64,000 nt of DNA, from contig NZ_JACCFK010000001.1 of assembly GCF_013410405.1 (NCBI RefSeq), forward strand, positions 1,240,001 to 1,304,000, written 5' to 3'. Source of the DNA: Amycolatopsis endophytica (GTDB lineage: Bacteria; Actinomycetota; Actinomycetes; Mycobacteriales; Pseudonocardiaceae). The notes under the pieces were generated by a model that was given only the letters and a program-made list of their open reading frames with translations, was not told the DNA's origin and searched no databases. This document shows positions 40,158 through 49,006 of this stretch, piece by piece. The position numbers were made by a program, and so were the translations under genes. How positions within the stretch are numbered: the first letter of the stretch is position 1; each line of letters starts with the position of its first letter.

Positions 40158-41442
40158 CCGCACGACCGCCGATCCACGGCGCGGGGTCCTCGACGTCCAG
40201 CGCCTTGCGGTAGACCGCGCACGCTTGGGCCACCACGTCCACCGTGCGGTCGATGTCGGCCTCGGTCAGCGCACTGCTGACCACGAAGGACGGTCCGAGC
40301 ACCCCGCCGGCGATCAGCTGCCGCAGGAACAACGTCCGGTACGGCTGGGACGGCCGGAACTCCGTGTCGAGTGTGCCGAAGACCAGGTTGCTCGCCCGCC
40401 CGCGCACGACGACGTGCTCGCCGACGCCCATCGCCGCGGCGACGTCCCGCACGCCGGAGGCCAGCCGTTCGCCGAGCGCGTGCAGCCGCGCGGCGACGCC
40501 CTCCTCGACGTAGGTGTCCATCACGGCCATCGCGGCGGCAAGCGAGTGCGTTTCGGCACCGTGCGTGGTCGACAGCAGGAACACGCGCTCCCGCGAGTGC
40601 CGCAGCCCGCCCAGCTCCATCAGCTCCCGCTTGCCCGCGAGCGCGGACACCGCGAAGCCGTTGCCGAGCGCCTTGCCGAACGTCGACAGGTCCGGCGTCA
40701 CCCCGTAGCAACCCTGCGCACCGGCCTCCGACCAGCGGAAACCGGTGATCATCTCGTCGAACACCAGGACCGTACCGTAGCGGTCGGCCAGTTCGCGCAG
40801 TCCGGCGAGGTAACCCGGGGGCGGCTCGACCGCGGACGCGGCCTCCAGGATCAGGCACGCGACGTCGTGTCGCCGCAGCACGTCCTCGGTCGCGGCCAGG
40901 TCGCCGTAGGGGAAGCGCACGGTCAGCCCGGTGATCTCGCCCGGGATACCGGCGGGCATGCCGGTGGTGCCGATGAACCAGTCGTCGGTGGAGAAGAACG
41001 GCTGGTCACCGCAGATCGCGACCACCCGCCGGCCGGTCGCCGCACGCGCGAGCCGCACGGCCGCCGTGGTGACGTCGGAGCCGTTCTTGGCGAACTTGAC
41101 CATCTCCGCGGTCGGCACGGTGGCCAGGAACTTCTCCGCGGCGGCCAGCTCGACGATGCACGGACGCACGAAGTTCGTGCCCCGGTCCAGTTCGCGCCGC
41201 ACCGCCTCGACGACGCGCGGATGGCCGTGACCGAGGCTCACGGACCGCAGACCCGACCCGTACTCGACGTAGGAGTGCCCGTCCAGATCCCACACGTGCG
41301 CGCCGCGCCCGTGCGAGATGACCGGCGCGAGGCCCTCGGGGTACTGGTCCTCACCCTTGGCGTAGGTGTGCGCGCCGCCGGGCACGAGCGCGTGCAGGCG
41401 CTCGTTGGCTTCGACGGACCGGGGCAGGGTCTGCGCGTCCAT
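40129..41442 (-). CDS. Class III aminotransferase (glutamate-1-semialdehyde aminomutase-like)
   Basis: A 437-residue PLP-dependent fold-I aminotransferase. FDEMITGFRWSEAG gives the PLP-pyridine Asp, and DLSTFGKALGNGF the Schiff-base Lys; SHGRGAHVWDLDGHSYVEYGSG is the N-terminal class III mark. Although GSA-like in sequence, its place as the last gene of a sugar operon suggests it acts on a keto sugar or a side-chain precursor, not in haem synthesis. GAGGTG precedes the ATG at 41442. Confidence 0.85.
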   Translation of the reverse strand: MDAQTLPRSVEANERLHALVPGGAHTYAKGEDQYPEGLAPVISHGRGAHVWDLDGHSYVEYGSGLRSVSLGHGHPRVVEAVRRELDRGTNFVRPCIVELAAAEKFLATVPTAEMVKFAKNGSDVTTAAVRLARAATGRRVVAICGDQPFFSTDDWFIGTTGMPAGIPGEITGLTVRFPYGDLAATEDVLRRHDVACLILEAASAVEPPPGYLAGLRELADRYGTVLVFDEMITGFRWSEAGAQGCYGVTPDLSTFGKALGNGFAVSALAGKRELMELGGLRHSRERVFLLSTTHGAETHSLAAAMAVMDTYVEEGVAARLHALGERLASGVRDVAAAMGVGEHVVVRGRASNLVFGTLDTEFRPSQPYRTLFLRQLIAGGVLGPSFVVSSALTEADIDRTVDVVAQACAVYRKALDVEDPAPWIGGRAVKPVFRPYA

Positions 41443-41447
41443 GACTG

Positions 41448-41996
41448 TCACCTCAGAGTTCTCAAAACTTCGCCGAGTGACGGGGCGCGCCGGTCCCGCT
41501 CGGAGGTCAGGGTCACCGGCAGCGGCCACGGGATGGCCAGCTCCGGGTCGTCGAAGGCGATCGCGACGTCCTCGGACGGGTCGTGCGGCCGGTCGATGCG
41601 GTAGGACACGTCGGCGGGGTCGGTCAGTGCCTGGAAACCGTGCGCGCAGCCGGCCGGCACGTACACGGTGACCTGGGTTTCGCCGGAGAGCCGGAAGTAC
41701 TCGACGTTGCGGAACGTCGGCGAATCCGGCCGCAGGTCCACCACGACGTCGAACACCTCGCCGAAGGAGCAGCGGACCAGTTTGGACTCCCCGGCACCGG
41801 AGCGCAGGTGCATGCCGCGGATCACGCCCTTGCGTGACCGGGACAGGCTGTCCTGCGCGAACCCGTCCGGGTCGATGCCGACCGACGCCGTCACCTCGCG
41901 GTCGAACGTGCGGGAGAAGAACCCGCGCTCGTCGACGTGCGGGGCCGGTTCGAACAGCCACGCCCCGGCGATGGCGGGAACCGGAACGGCTTTCAT
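41448..41996 (-). CDS. RmlC-like dTDP-4-keto-sugar 3,5-epimerase family protein
   Basis: A 182-residue cupin of the RmlC family: PHVDERGFFSRTFD at the N-terminus, QDSLSRSRKGVIRGMHLR with the catalytic His, DLRPDSPTF (catalytic Asp region) and YVPAGCAHGFQAL. It would epimerise a 4-keto-6-deoxy sugar nucleotide at C3 and/or C5. Its neighbours (RfbF-like, C-methyltransferase) suggest a CDP- or other activated deoxysugar rather than dTDP-rhamnose. The ATG overlaps the previous stop by 4 bases. Confidence 0.87.
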   Translation of the reverse strand: MKAVPVPAIAGAWLFEPAPHVDERGFFSRTFDREVTASVGIDPDGFAQDSLSRSRKGVIRGMHLRSGAGESKLVRCSFGEVFDVVVDLRPDSPTFRNVEYFRLSGETQVTVYVPAGCAHGFQALTDPADVSYRIDRPHDPSEDVAIAFDDPELAIPWPLPVTLTSERDRRAPSLGEVLRTLR

Positions 41997-43171
41997 GCCT
42001 TGCTCCTCTCGATGACCGTTTCGGACAGTGTGGCGAACTGGCGCTCCAGGCGCTCGCGAATCACCCGATTTCGCTCTTTCAGGACAGCGATCAGTTCCTC
42101 GCGCCGGTCCTCCAACTCGCGGAACTGCTCGATCAGCCGGCCGAAATCGGGTTCCCGCGCGGACTGGCAGAACCCGCCGAGCCCCATCGTCTCCATCAGG
42201 ACGTCGTTCTTGCGCGCGTAGCCCAGCGACAGCGTCGGCTTCGCGGTCTTCAACGCGCACAGCACGTTGTGGTACCGGGTGGCGACGACGACATCGACGG
42301 CGGCCATCTGCCGCATCAGATCGTCCAGCGAGGTCAGCGGTTCCGCCACGATGTCCGCGCCGGGGACGGCCGCGAGGATCTCCGTGATCACCTCGTCGTC
42401 GGCCACATCGCCGGTGAACAACCGGACCGGGCGACCCTCGTCGGCCAGCAGGCGCACGAACCGCTTCACCGCGGCCAGGTAGGCGCGGTTGATCTCGTCC
42501 GCGCGGGCACGGTCGTCGTTGCCGCCGTGGAAGGCCATCACCCCGACGCCGACCGCACCGGTCGCGGGCCGCGACTCGGGATCGGCGAGCCCGAACGCGA
42601 GGTCCGGGAAGACCTCGTCGGCACCCACGTCCACGCCCATCCGCCGCATCGCCTCACGCGAGTGTTCGTCGCGGTAGGACCGGTAGTGCGCCAGCCGCGC
42701 CGCGCGCGTGATCACCCAGCGGGTCGCCCGCTTGCGCACCACGTCCGACCCGACGCTGACCAGTGCGACCTTCGTACCGGTCAGCCGGGCCGTGGCGCCG
42801 AGCAGGAGCAACGAATACGGCAGCGCCCACGGCCGCAGCGGCAGCGTCGCCTCCAGCACGCCCATGCCCGGCACGATCACCACGTCGTACTTCCGCACCC
42901 AGGCCCAGGTCCGGAACGGGTCCAGCAGCTTGCCGAGCACCTTGAGCCCGGCCGCCCGCAGACCGGTGGCGTCGCCCGCGTGCGGCTCGTACCACTGCAG
43001 GTGCGTGGCCGGCGCACCATAACGCGCGGTGAGCCGCTCCGGGCCCATCGCGAGGAAACCCAGCTGCGCGTCGGGGTATCGCTCTCGCACCCACCTGATC
43101 ACGGCGTCGAGCGAGCCGTCGTTGCCCAGGTTGCCCGAACCGAGGATGCCGAAGAACCCGATCCGCGTCAC
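41993..43171 (-). CDS. Polysaccharide pyruvyl transferase family protein
   Basis: A 392-residue protein of the CsaB/WcaK-like pyruvyl transferase family: N-terminal GFFGILGSGNLGNDGSLDA, later DVVVATRYHNVLCAL and TLSLGYARKNDVLM. It typically moves pyruvate from phosphoenolpyruvate onto a sugar as a ketal, adding negative charge to a surface polymer. GTG start overlapping the GT2 stop (GTGA). The C-terminal end is a charged helix (LKERNRVIRERLE). Confidence 0.85.
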   Translation of the reverse strand: MTRIGFFGILGSGNLGNDGSLDAVIRWVRERYPDAQLGFLAMGPERLTARYGAPATHLQWYEPHAGDATGLRAAGLKVLGKLLDPFRTWAWVRKYDVVIVPGMGVLEATLPLRPWALPYSLLLLGATARLTGTKVALVSVGSDVVRKRATRWVITRAARLAHYRSYRDEHSREAMRRMGVDVGADEVFPDLAFGLADPESRPATGAVGVGVMAFHGGNDDRARADEINRAYLAAVKRFVRLLADEGRPVRLFTGDVADDEVITEILAAVPGADIVAEPLTSLDDLMRQMAAVDVVVATRYHNVLCALKTAKPTLSLGYARKNDVLMETMGLGGFCQSAREPDFGRLIEQFRELEDRREELIAVLKERNRVIRERLERQFATLSETVIERSKA

Positions 43172-44025
43172 GTGATCAGCCCCGCCTTCCGCAGGGGCTT
43201 GCCGCCCAGCCACTCGGCGATGACGCCGTAGCAGCGCCGCCGCTCGCCCGACGACAACGGCGCCCGCCGGATCGCGACGAGGTACCCGGCGAGGTAGGCG
43301 GCGAACAACCGCGCCGTCGACTGGCCCTGGCGGCGCGGGTCGAGGTTCGCGCACACCTTCTGCACCGAACCCAGGTTGTCGCCGCGGCCGGGGTGCTCGC
43401 GCCGGAAGAACATGACCTCGGGGACCTGCACGAACGTCCCGTACAGGGCCAGCTCGCCGACGAGCTTGCGGCCCGCGTTGTGGTAGCTGTCGTGCGGGGC
43501 GATCCGGCGCATCACCGAGGTGCGGATGACGCCGTAGAAGTCGTCGCCGCCCTCGACGAACATGAGGCTGCGGAACCGTTTCGCGGTGTCCGGCGAATCC
43601 GTGTCCAGCGTGTAGTCGTAGTTCTCCAGGATCTCACCGCGCTCGTCCACGATCGCCATGTGCGAGTGCGCGAGCACGGCTTCCGGGTGTTCGTCGAGCG
43701 CCCGCACGCACTTCTCCAGCAGCTCGGGCGCGAACAGGTCGTCGTGCGCGGCCCACTTGAAGAACTCGCCGCGCGACGCCTGCACGACGAAGTTGTGGTT
43801 GGGCGCGGCGCCGATGTTGCACGGCTGTCGCAGGTAGCGGATCCGCTCGTCCTTCGCCGCGTACTTCTCGCAGATCTCCCGGGTGCCGTCGGTGGAGGCG
43901 TTGTCGGAGATGACCAGCTCGAAGTCGGTGAAGGTCTGCGCGAGCAGGTTGTCGATCGCTTCGGCGACGTAGTTCTCCCCGTTGTAGACCGGCAGGCCGA
44001 TGCTCAACCTCGGTGCGTTCGTCAT
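43168..44025 (-). CDS. Glycosyltransferase family 2
   Basis: A 285-residue GT-A transferase: LSIGLPVYNGENYVAEAIDN at the start, VISDNASTDGT (nucleotide Asp) and KWAAHDDLFAPE (metal-binding Asp-Asp). C-terminal helices with basic residues suggest peripheral membrane contact; no membrane span is seen. It likely adds a sugar to the polymer repeat unit. ATGA overlap with the flippase stop. Confidence 0.88.
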   Translation of the reverse strand: MTNAPRLSIGLPVYNGENYVAEAIDNLLAQTFTDFELVISDNASTDGTREICEKYAAKDERIRYLRQPCNIGAAPNHNFVVQASRGEFFKWAAHDDLFAPELLEKCVRALDEHPEAVLAHSHMAIVDERGEILENYDYTLDTDSPDTAKRFRSLMFVEGGDDFYGVIRTSVMRRIAPHDSYHNAGRKLVGELALYGTFVQVPEVMFFRREHPGRGDNLGSVQKVCANLDPRRQGQSTARLFAAYLAGYLVAIRRAPLSSGERRRCYGVIAEWLGGKPLRKAGLIT

Positions 44026-45296
44026 GGGGTCCTCGCTTCCTCGGGAACGTACTCGCGGACGGCGACGTGCAACTGGCTCCACCAGACGAACGCACCGGCG
44101 AACGTGGCGCACGCGACGCCCCAGCCGGACCCGACGGCCCCGCCGATCGCGGCACCGGACAGCCCGCCGACGACGTAGAGCGCGGACGCGATGAGCTGGC
44201 AGCGCATGCTGCGCTTGGCCGCGCCCAGCGCCCGCAGGCCGGACGCGGCACCGCCGATGAGACTTGCGTTGAAGACGGACAGCGTGGCCGGGATGATCAT
44301 CGCCTGCGCGGTGTGCCAGACGTCGCCGAGCACCCACTCACCGAGCCGGTCGTTGAGGAGCACCAGCAGCGCACCGCCCCACAACAGCGCGCCGAGCGCC
44401 TGGCTGCCGCCGAGCACCAGGCAGAACGTGGTCAGCCTGCGGACGTTGCGCCGCACCACCCGCGCGGCCTCGGGCACCGCGACGAACGCGAGTCCCATCA
44501 GGACGGCCAGGAACGGCCCGAGCAGCAGTTCACCGCCGCGCACGGTACCGACGGCCGCGACCCCGGCGATCGCGCCCAGCCCGTACATCCGGATCTGCGA
44601 CCCGCCGCTGTTGCTGACGTTCTCGACGAGGTAGCGAGGGCCGAGGTCGCGCTGGTCGTGCAGCCACCTCCGCACTCCGGCGACACCCGGCCGCAACCCG
44701 GTCTGGCGGTAGCCGTAGAGGGCTGCGACCGCGGCCGCGCCACCCCAGGCCAGCAGGAACGCGACGACGCTGCCGTGCAGGTCGGCCAGCACCATCGCGG
44801 GGATCATCGCGACGCCCCACAGCAGGTCGTTCACGAACGCCTTCCGCCCCTCGCCGGAGGCGAAGAACGCGAACCGCCAGCTGTCCTGCAGCAGCAACGC
44901 AGGCAGGATCACGCCGAGCGCGATGAACGCGGGCCCGACACTGCCCCCGGCCACGATGCCGGACAACACGCTGACCAGACCCGCCGCGGCGCCGACGGCG
45001 AGCGCGGTCGACGACGACCGGGCCACCGCCGGGCGCCACGCCGCGGCGTCGACACCGCTGAACCGCACCATCAGCGGATCGGTCGCGAGACCGCGGGACA
45101 CGTTGAGCATCACGCCGTAGGTGACCCAGGCCAGGCTGAAGATGCCGAACGCGGTGACGCCCAGTTCGCGGGCCACGTAGATGCCGACGACGAAGTTCGT
45201 CATGCTCGACACCGCCTGGTCGCCCAGCCCCCAGGACAGCCGCCCGGCCATGGCGCGCAGCCCCGAGCGCTGGGGCGTCGAGCGGCGGGGGGTCAC
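44022..45296 (-). CDS. Wzx-like oligosaccharide flippase (MOP superfamily)
   Basis: A 424-residue polytopic protein with about twelve to fourteen hydrophobic segments, starting SWGLGDQAVSSMTNFVVGIYVARELG, the usual Wzx opening. It would translocate the undecaprenyl-linked repeat unit to the outer face, supplying the Wzy-like polymerase encoded at 23135-24379. It is the only flippase in the window, which links the two operons. GTG start, 4 bases after the DUF4910 stop. Confidence 0.83.
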   Translation of the reverse strand: MTPRRSTPQRSGLRAMAGRLSWGLGDQAVSSMTNFVVGIYVARELGVTAFGIFSLAWVTYGVMLNVSRGLATDPLMVRFSGVDAAAWRPAVARSSSTALAVGAAAGLVSVLSGIVAGGSVGPAFIALGVILPALLLQDSWRFAFFASGEGRKAFVNDLLWGVAMIPAMVLADLHGSVVAFLLAWGGAAAVAALYGYRQTGLRPGVAGVRRWLHDQRDLGPRYLVENVSNSGGSQIRMYGLGAIAGVAAVGTVRGGELLLGPFLAVLMGLAFVAVPEAARVVRRNVRRLTTFCLVLGGSQALGALLWGGALLVLLNDRLGEWVLGDVWHTAQAMIIPATLSVFNASLIGGAASGLRALGAAKRSMRCQLIASALYVVGGLSGAAIGGAVGSGWGVACATFAGAFVWWSQLHVAVREYVPEEARTP

Positions 45297-45300
45297 GCGA

Positions 45301-46554
45301 TCACTCCTTCACGAGTCCGGCGTCGTGCAGCGCGGTGGCCGCAGCGGCGACCGCCTCGAAGCCGAGGCCGGACCGTTGTGCGATGCCGAGCAGGTCATGG
45401 TCGCCGTCGGCGAGGTTGAGGACCCACAGCATCGCCATCTGGGCCTGTTTGGCGTCGCTGCGGCCGCCGAGGGAGTCGTACAGGCCGCGCTTGCCGAGTT
45501 GCGGTTCGCCGTAGGGGCTGAGGTTCGTGTAGCGGCGGTTGCGGTCGAGAATCGCGAACGCCTCTCGCAGCACGACGAGTGTGTCTTCCATTGCCGAAGG
45601 TGAGATGAAGTCCGGGTTGTCGGCGGAGGTGTGGTACTCGGGGTAACCGGCGTACGGCGTCCGGGTGAGTGAGCCGACCCCCAGGTTGAATCCGGGCGAG
45701 CAGAACTGCCGCTCGTCGTAACCGTACGGTGAGAAATCGGCGATCCGATGTGGACGGTCACGCAGCGCGTGCTCCAGAACGCGGTCGATCTCGGCGGCGC
45801 CGCGTCTCGACCGCTTGTACGTCAGGTCGCCCCGGTCGCCCGCGCACGCGAGGACGATGCCGTGCCGGATCCGCTCGACCCGGTTGCGGGCCAGCCAGGT
45901 GATGGCGCCGATCGTGCCGGGCATGAACAGGAAACGGTAGGTGTAGTAGGGGTTTTCCAGGGCCTGCGCGAGTGACACCGCGACCGCGATCCCGGCGAGG
46001 TTGTCGTTGGCCAGTGACGGGTGGCAGACGTGGCAGGACACGATCACCTCGTCGTCGACCCGCCCCGGTACGACGTGCTCGCCGTAGCTGAGGTGCCCGT
46101 CCGCGAGCGTCGAGTCGATGCGCACCTCGTACTCGCCGTCCGGCAGCGCGTCCAGCGTCTCCTGCGCGAGGCAGAAACCCCAGGTCGGCGAGTAGTAGCT
46201 GGTGCGGTAGGGCACCCAGGACGGATGGTCCGGCAGCGTGTGCAGGTGCGGCCGCAGCTCGGCCAGCGTCATGGTCGCCGCGACCGGCACGCTGTATCCG
46301 ACGACGTGCAGGTTCGACTCCCGGAAGTCGACCACGCGCTTGCCGTCGGCGTCGGCGATGTAGGCGTCGCGGATGTTCCACTCCTGCGGCACCGTCCAGT
46401 CGAACACCTGCGTACCGGTGGGCACCTCGTGCCGGTCCAGCGGGATGTGCTCGCCGATGGCGTCCAGCGTCGCGCGGACGCCGTCCCCGGTGATGCTCCG
46501 GCAGAGCGGGTACATCCGCTCCACCAGCGCGTGCATCTCCCCTCCGGTGAGCAT
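45301..46554 (-). CDS. DUF4910 protein (aminopeptidase-like fold)
   Basis: A 417-residue protein of the DUF4910 family. It has an M28-like zinc aminopeptidase core (SCHVCHPSLANDNLAGI with His and Asp ligands; YDERQFCSPGF; ADNPDFISPSAM) and a C-terminal winged-helix-like segment (AMLWVLNLADGDHDLLGIAQRSGLG). Members recur beside RfbF-like nucleotidyltransferases, PIG-L deacetylases and C-methyltransferases in sugar clusters, but the reaction is not established to my knowledge. A hydrolase of an amide on an acyl-amino sugar is a guess. The start overlaps the epimerase stop by one base. Confidence 0.85.
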   Translation of the reverse strand: MLTGGEMHALVERMYPLCRSITGDGVRATLDAIGEHIPLDRHEVPTGTQVFDWTVPQEWNIRDAYIADADGKRVVDFRESNLHVVGYSVPVAATMTLAELRPHLHTLPDHPSWVPYRTSYYSPTWGFCLAQETLDALPDGEYEVRIDSTLADGHLSYGEHVVPGRVDDEVIVSCHVCHPSLANDNLAGIAVAVSLAQALENPYYTYRFLFMPGTIGAITWLARNRVERIRHGIVLACAGDRGDLTYKRSRRGAAEIDRVLEHALRDRPHRIADFSPYGYDERQFCSPGFNLGVGSLTRTPYAGYPEYHTSADNPDFISPSAMEDTLVVLREAFAILDRNRRYTNLSPYGEPQLGKRGLYDSLGGRSDAKQAQMAMLWVLNLADGDHDLLGIAQRSGLGFEAVAAAATALHDAGLVKE

Positions 46555-47576
46555 CAGGTGAACCGCAGCGTGTCGTCGACCGCGCCGTGCGCGCGGTGGT
46601 GCTCGAGCCGCGCGAGACGCGTGAAGCTCTGCTCGAACGTCCGGTGCGTGAGCCCGTGCCGCTGGTAGGCGTCGATCAGCTCGACCGCGCCGTCCTTGAC
46701 CGACCAGTCGCAGGTGAAGCCGGGGACCGCGGCGCGGAACCGGGAGAAGTCGACCCGGTAGGACCGCGGATCGGCGCCCGCCTCCCCGGTGATCCGCCGC
46801 CGCGACCCCGGCACGGCCTCGACGACCTGCTGCGCGATCTCGGCGACGGTCACGTTGTTGCTCTCGGTACCGATGTTGAACGCCCTGTCGTGCACCGCTT
46901 CGCGCGGCGCCACCAGCGCGGCGGCGAACGCCTTCGCGATGTCCTGGGCGTGCACCAGCGGCCGCCACGGCGTGCCGTCGGAGAGCACCAGCACCTCACC
47001 GGACAGCCATGCGTGCCCGACCAGGTTGTTCAGCACGATGTCGGCCCGCAGCCGCGGTGAGAACCCGAACGCGGTGGCGTTGCGCAGGCAGACCGGGCTG
47101 AAACCGTCGTCGGCCATGCCGTGCAGATCGTCCTCGACCAGCACCTTCGACTCCGCGTACGGCGTCACCGGCCGCAGCGGCGCGTCCTCGTTCACCAGGC
47201 CCGCACCACCCGAAGCGCCGTAGACCGAGCAGGTCGAGGCGTACAGGAACCGGGACACCCCGGCGTCCTTCGCCAGACGGGCCAGCCGGACCGCCGCCCT
47301 GTGGTTGATGTCGTAGGTCAGCTCCGGGGCGAGCGCGCCCAGCGGATCGTTCGACAGCGCGGCCAGGTGGATCACGGCGTCCACTCCGGACAACTGCGCG
47401 GGCGTGACGTCACGCAGGTCCACCCGGTGGCCGGCCGGGTCCTGCGGTGCCGGGCCGAGCACGCAGTCGTCGAACAGCCCCGAGTCGAGACCGGTCACCT
47501 CGTGCCCGGCGGCGGTGAGCACCGGCGCCATCACCGTGCCCAGATACCCCTTGTGCCCGGTCAGCAGCACACGCAT
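46554..47576 (-). CDS. NAD-dependent epimerase/dehydratase
   Basis: A 340-residue extended SDR: TGHKGYLGTVMAPVL at the N-terminus (NAD site), STCSVYGASGG (Ser) and TPYAESKVLVED (Tyr and Lys). The group acts on activated sugars, probably the product of the RfbF-like enzyme upstream, by 4,6-dehydration, reduction or epimerisation. It is within a tightly packed operon: 3 bases after the PIG-L direction neighbour and overlapping the DUF4910 gene by one base. Confidence 0.87.
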   Translation of the reverse strand: MRVLLTGHKGYLGTVMAPVLTAAGHEVTGLDSGLFDDCVLGPAPQDPAGHRVDLRDVTPAQLSGVDAVIHLAALSNDPLGALAPELTYDINHRAAVRLARLAKDAGVSRFLYASTCSVYGASGGAGLVNEDAPLRPVTPYAESKVLVEDDLHGMADDGFSPVCLRNATAFGFSPRLRADIVLNNLVGHAWLSGEVLVLSDGTPWRPLVHAQDIAKAFAAALVAPREAVHDRAFNIGTESNNVTVAEIAQQVVEAVPGSRRRITGEAGADPRSYRVDFSRFRAAVPGFTCDWSVKDGAVELIDAYQRHGLTHRTFEQSFTRLARLEHHRAHGAVDDTLRFT

Positions 47577-47579
47577 GGC

Positions 47580-48221
47580 TCAGCCCTCCAGCTGGAGACA
47601 CATCTTCTTGACGTGGAAGGCTTCCGCGTACCGCGCCTGGCATTCGATGCCCCGGATGCGGGCGAGGCCGAGGAAGGCTTCCCGGTCGTACCAAGGACGA
47701 TGTCGCTGCGAGGGATACTGCCGTTGCAGCAATGCGGCCTTTTTCTCGGCGAGTTCCCGGGCCAGCGGCACGTAGACCGACGGCGTGGTCAGATCGCCGT
47801 CCCACTTGACGATCTCGTAACCGAGCGTCAGGTGCCCGCGGAACGCCGTCGGCACGAGCTCGGCGAGACCGCGGTGGTCCTGGTGCGCGTCATCGGTGCG
47901 GGGCGCGAGAATCAGGTCCGGATCGGTGCGCGACCGCAGCTCCTCCAGCGCGTTCTTGACCTCGTCCCAGTGCGCGGGCAGCCGCCCGTCCGGCATCTTG
48001 AGCACGGTGACGTCGAGGTCCGCACCGGGACAGAAAGCGGTGAGCGCGGCCCGTTCCTCGTCCTCACGCTCGCTGCCTCCGCCGGAGAGCACCAGTGCGT
48101 CCACGCGCAGTCCGGGACGGCTCATCGTGAGCAACGTCCCGCCCGCGCCGATCGCGATGTCGTCGCAGTGCGCGCCGAGCACCACGATCCGCTCCAGCCG
48201 TTCGGGAACCAGACCGATCAC
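47580..48221 (-). CDS. PIG-L family deacetylase
   Basis: A 213-residue LmbE/PIG-L zinc deacetylase: VVLGAHCDDIAIGAGGTL carries the His-Asp-Asp metal and base residues, and PRTDDAHQDHRGLAEL the second His pair. It removes an N-acetyl group from a sugar or sugar-like substrate; with an aminotransferase in the same operon an amino sugar is plausible. GTG start overlapping the nucleotidyltransferase stop (GTGA). Confidence 0.88.
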   Translation of the reverse strand: MIGLVPERLERIVVLGAHCDDIAIGAGGTLLTMSRPGLRVDALVLSGGGSEREDEERAALTAFCPGADLDVTVLKMPDGRLPAHWDEVKNALEELRSRTDPDLILAPRTDDAHQDHRGLAELVPTAFRGHLTLGYEIVKWDGDLTTPSVYVPLARELAEKKAALLQRQYPSQRHRPWYDREAFLGLARIRGIECQARYAEAFHVKKMCLQLEG

Positions 48222-49006
48222 GCCGGCACTCTGTCCTTTTCCCACAACGCCCACGGCCGCACGCCGCGCGTGTACGCCTCGTCCAGGGCGTAGCGCTCCT
48301 TCACGGTGTCCGTCGGCTTCCAGAAGCCGCGGTAGGGGTAGGCCAGGAGACGGCCGCGCTTGGCCAGTTCGGCGCACCCATCGGCCACCAGGTCACCGTT
48401 CTCCGGGATGTGGTCGAAGACATCCTGCCGCAGCACGAAGTACCCGCCGTTCTCCCACAGCGGCATCTCGCTGACCGCCGTGATCGAACCGACCAGACCG
48501 CCCTCGTCCATCTCGACGCAGTGGAACGACGACTGCGGCGGTACGACCATCATCGACGCGCCCGCCCCGGAGCGTTCGAACCGCTCGATCATCTCCGGCA
48601 GTGGTGCGTCGGTGAGCACATCGGCGTAGTTGGCGAGAAACATCTCGTCGCCGTCGAGGTGTTCGCGCACGCGGCGCAGCCGCTCCCCGATCGGCGACTC
48701 GATCCCGGTCTGCACGAACGAGATGGTCCAGTCGGCGATGTCGGTGGACAGCAGCTCCGCGCGTCCGCCGCGCAGGACGAAGTCGTTGGAAGTGGTTTCG
48801 GAGTAGTTGAGGAAGAAGTCCTTGATGTGGTGCGCCCCGTAGCCGAGGCAGAGGATGAATTCGGTGTGCCCGAAGTGCGCGTAGTACCGCATGACGTGCC
48901 AGATCAGGGGGCGCGGCCCGACCATGGCCATCGGCTTGGGCACGTCGGAGGCGGTGCCATTGCGCATCCGCATCCCGTACCCGCCGCAGAACAGGACGAC
49001 CTTCAC
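48218..49006 (-). CDS. RfbF-like sugar-1-phosphate nucleotidyltransferase
   Basis: A 262-residue nucleotidyltransferase most like glucose-1-phosphate cytidylyltransferase: VVLFCGGYGMRMR (a variant of the usual LAGGLGTR), KPMAMVGPRPLIWHVMRYYAHFG, LCLGYGAHHIKDFFLNY and WENGGYFVLRQDVFD. It would make CDP-glucose or a related donor, the start of CDP-deoxysugar pathways. The altered NTP loop means nucleotide preference is uncertain. GTG start overlapping the methyltransferase stop. Confidence 0.82.
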   Translation of the reverse strand: MKVVLFCGGYGMRMRNGTASDVPKPMAMVGPRPLIWHVMRYYAHFGHTEFILCLGYGAHHIKDFFLNYSETTSNDFVLRGGRAELLSTDIADWTISFVQTGIESPIGERLRRVREHLDGDEMFLANYADVLTDAPLPEMIERFERSGAGASMMVVPPQSSFHCVEMDEGGLVGSITAVSEMPLWENGGYFVLRQDVFDHIPENGDLVADGCAELAKRGRLLAYPYRGFWKPTDTVKERYALDEAYTRGVRPWALWEKDRVPA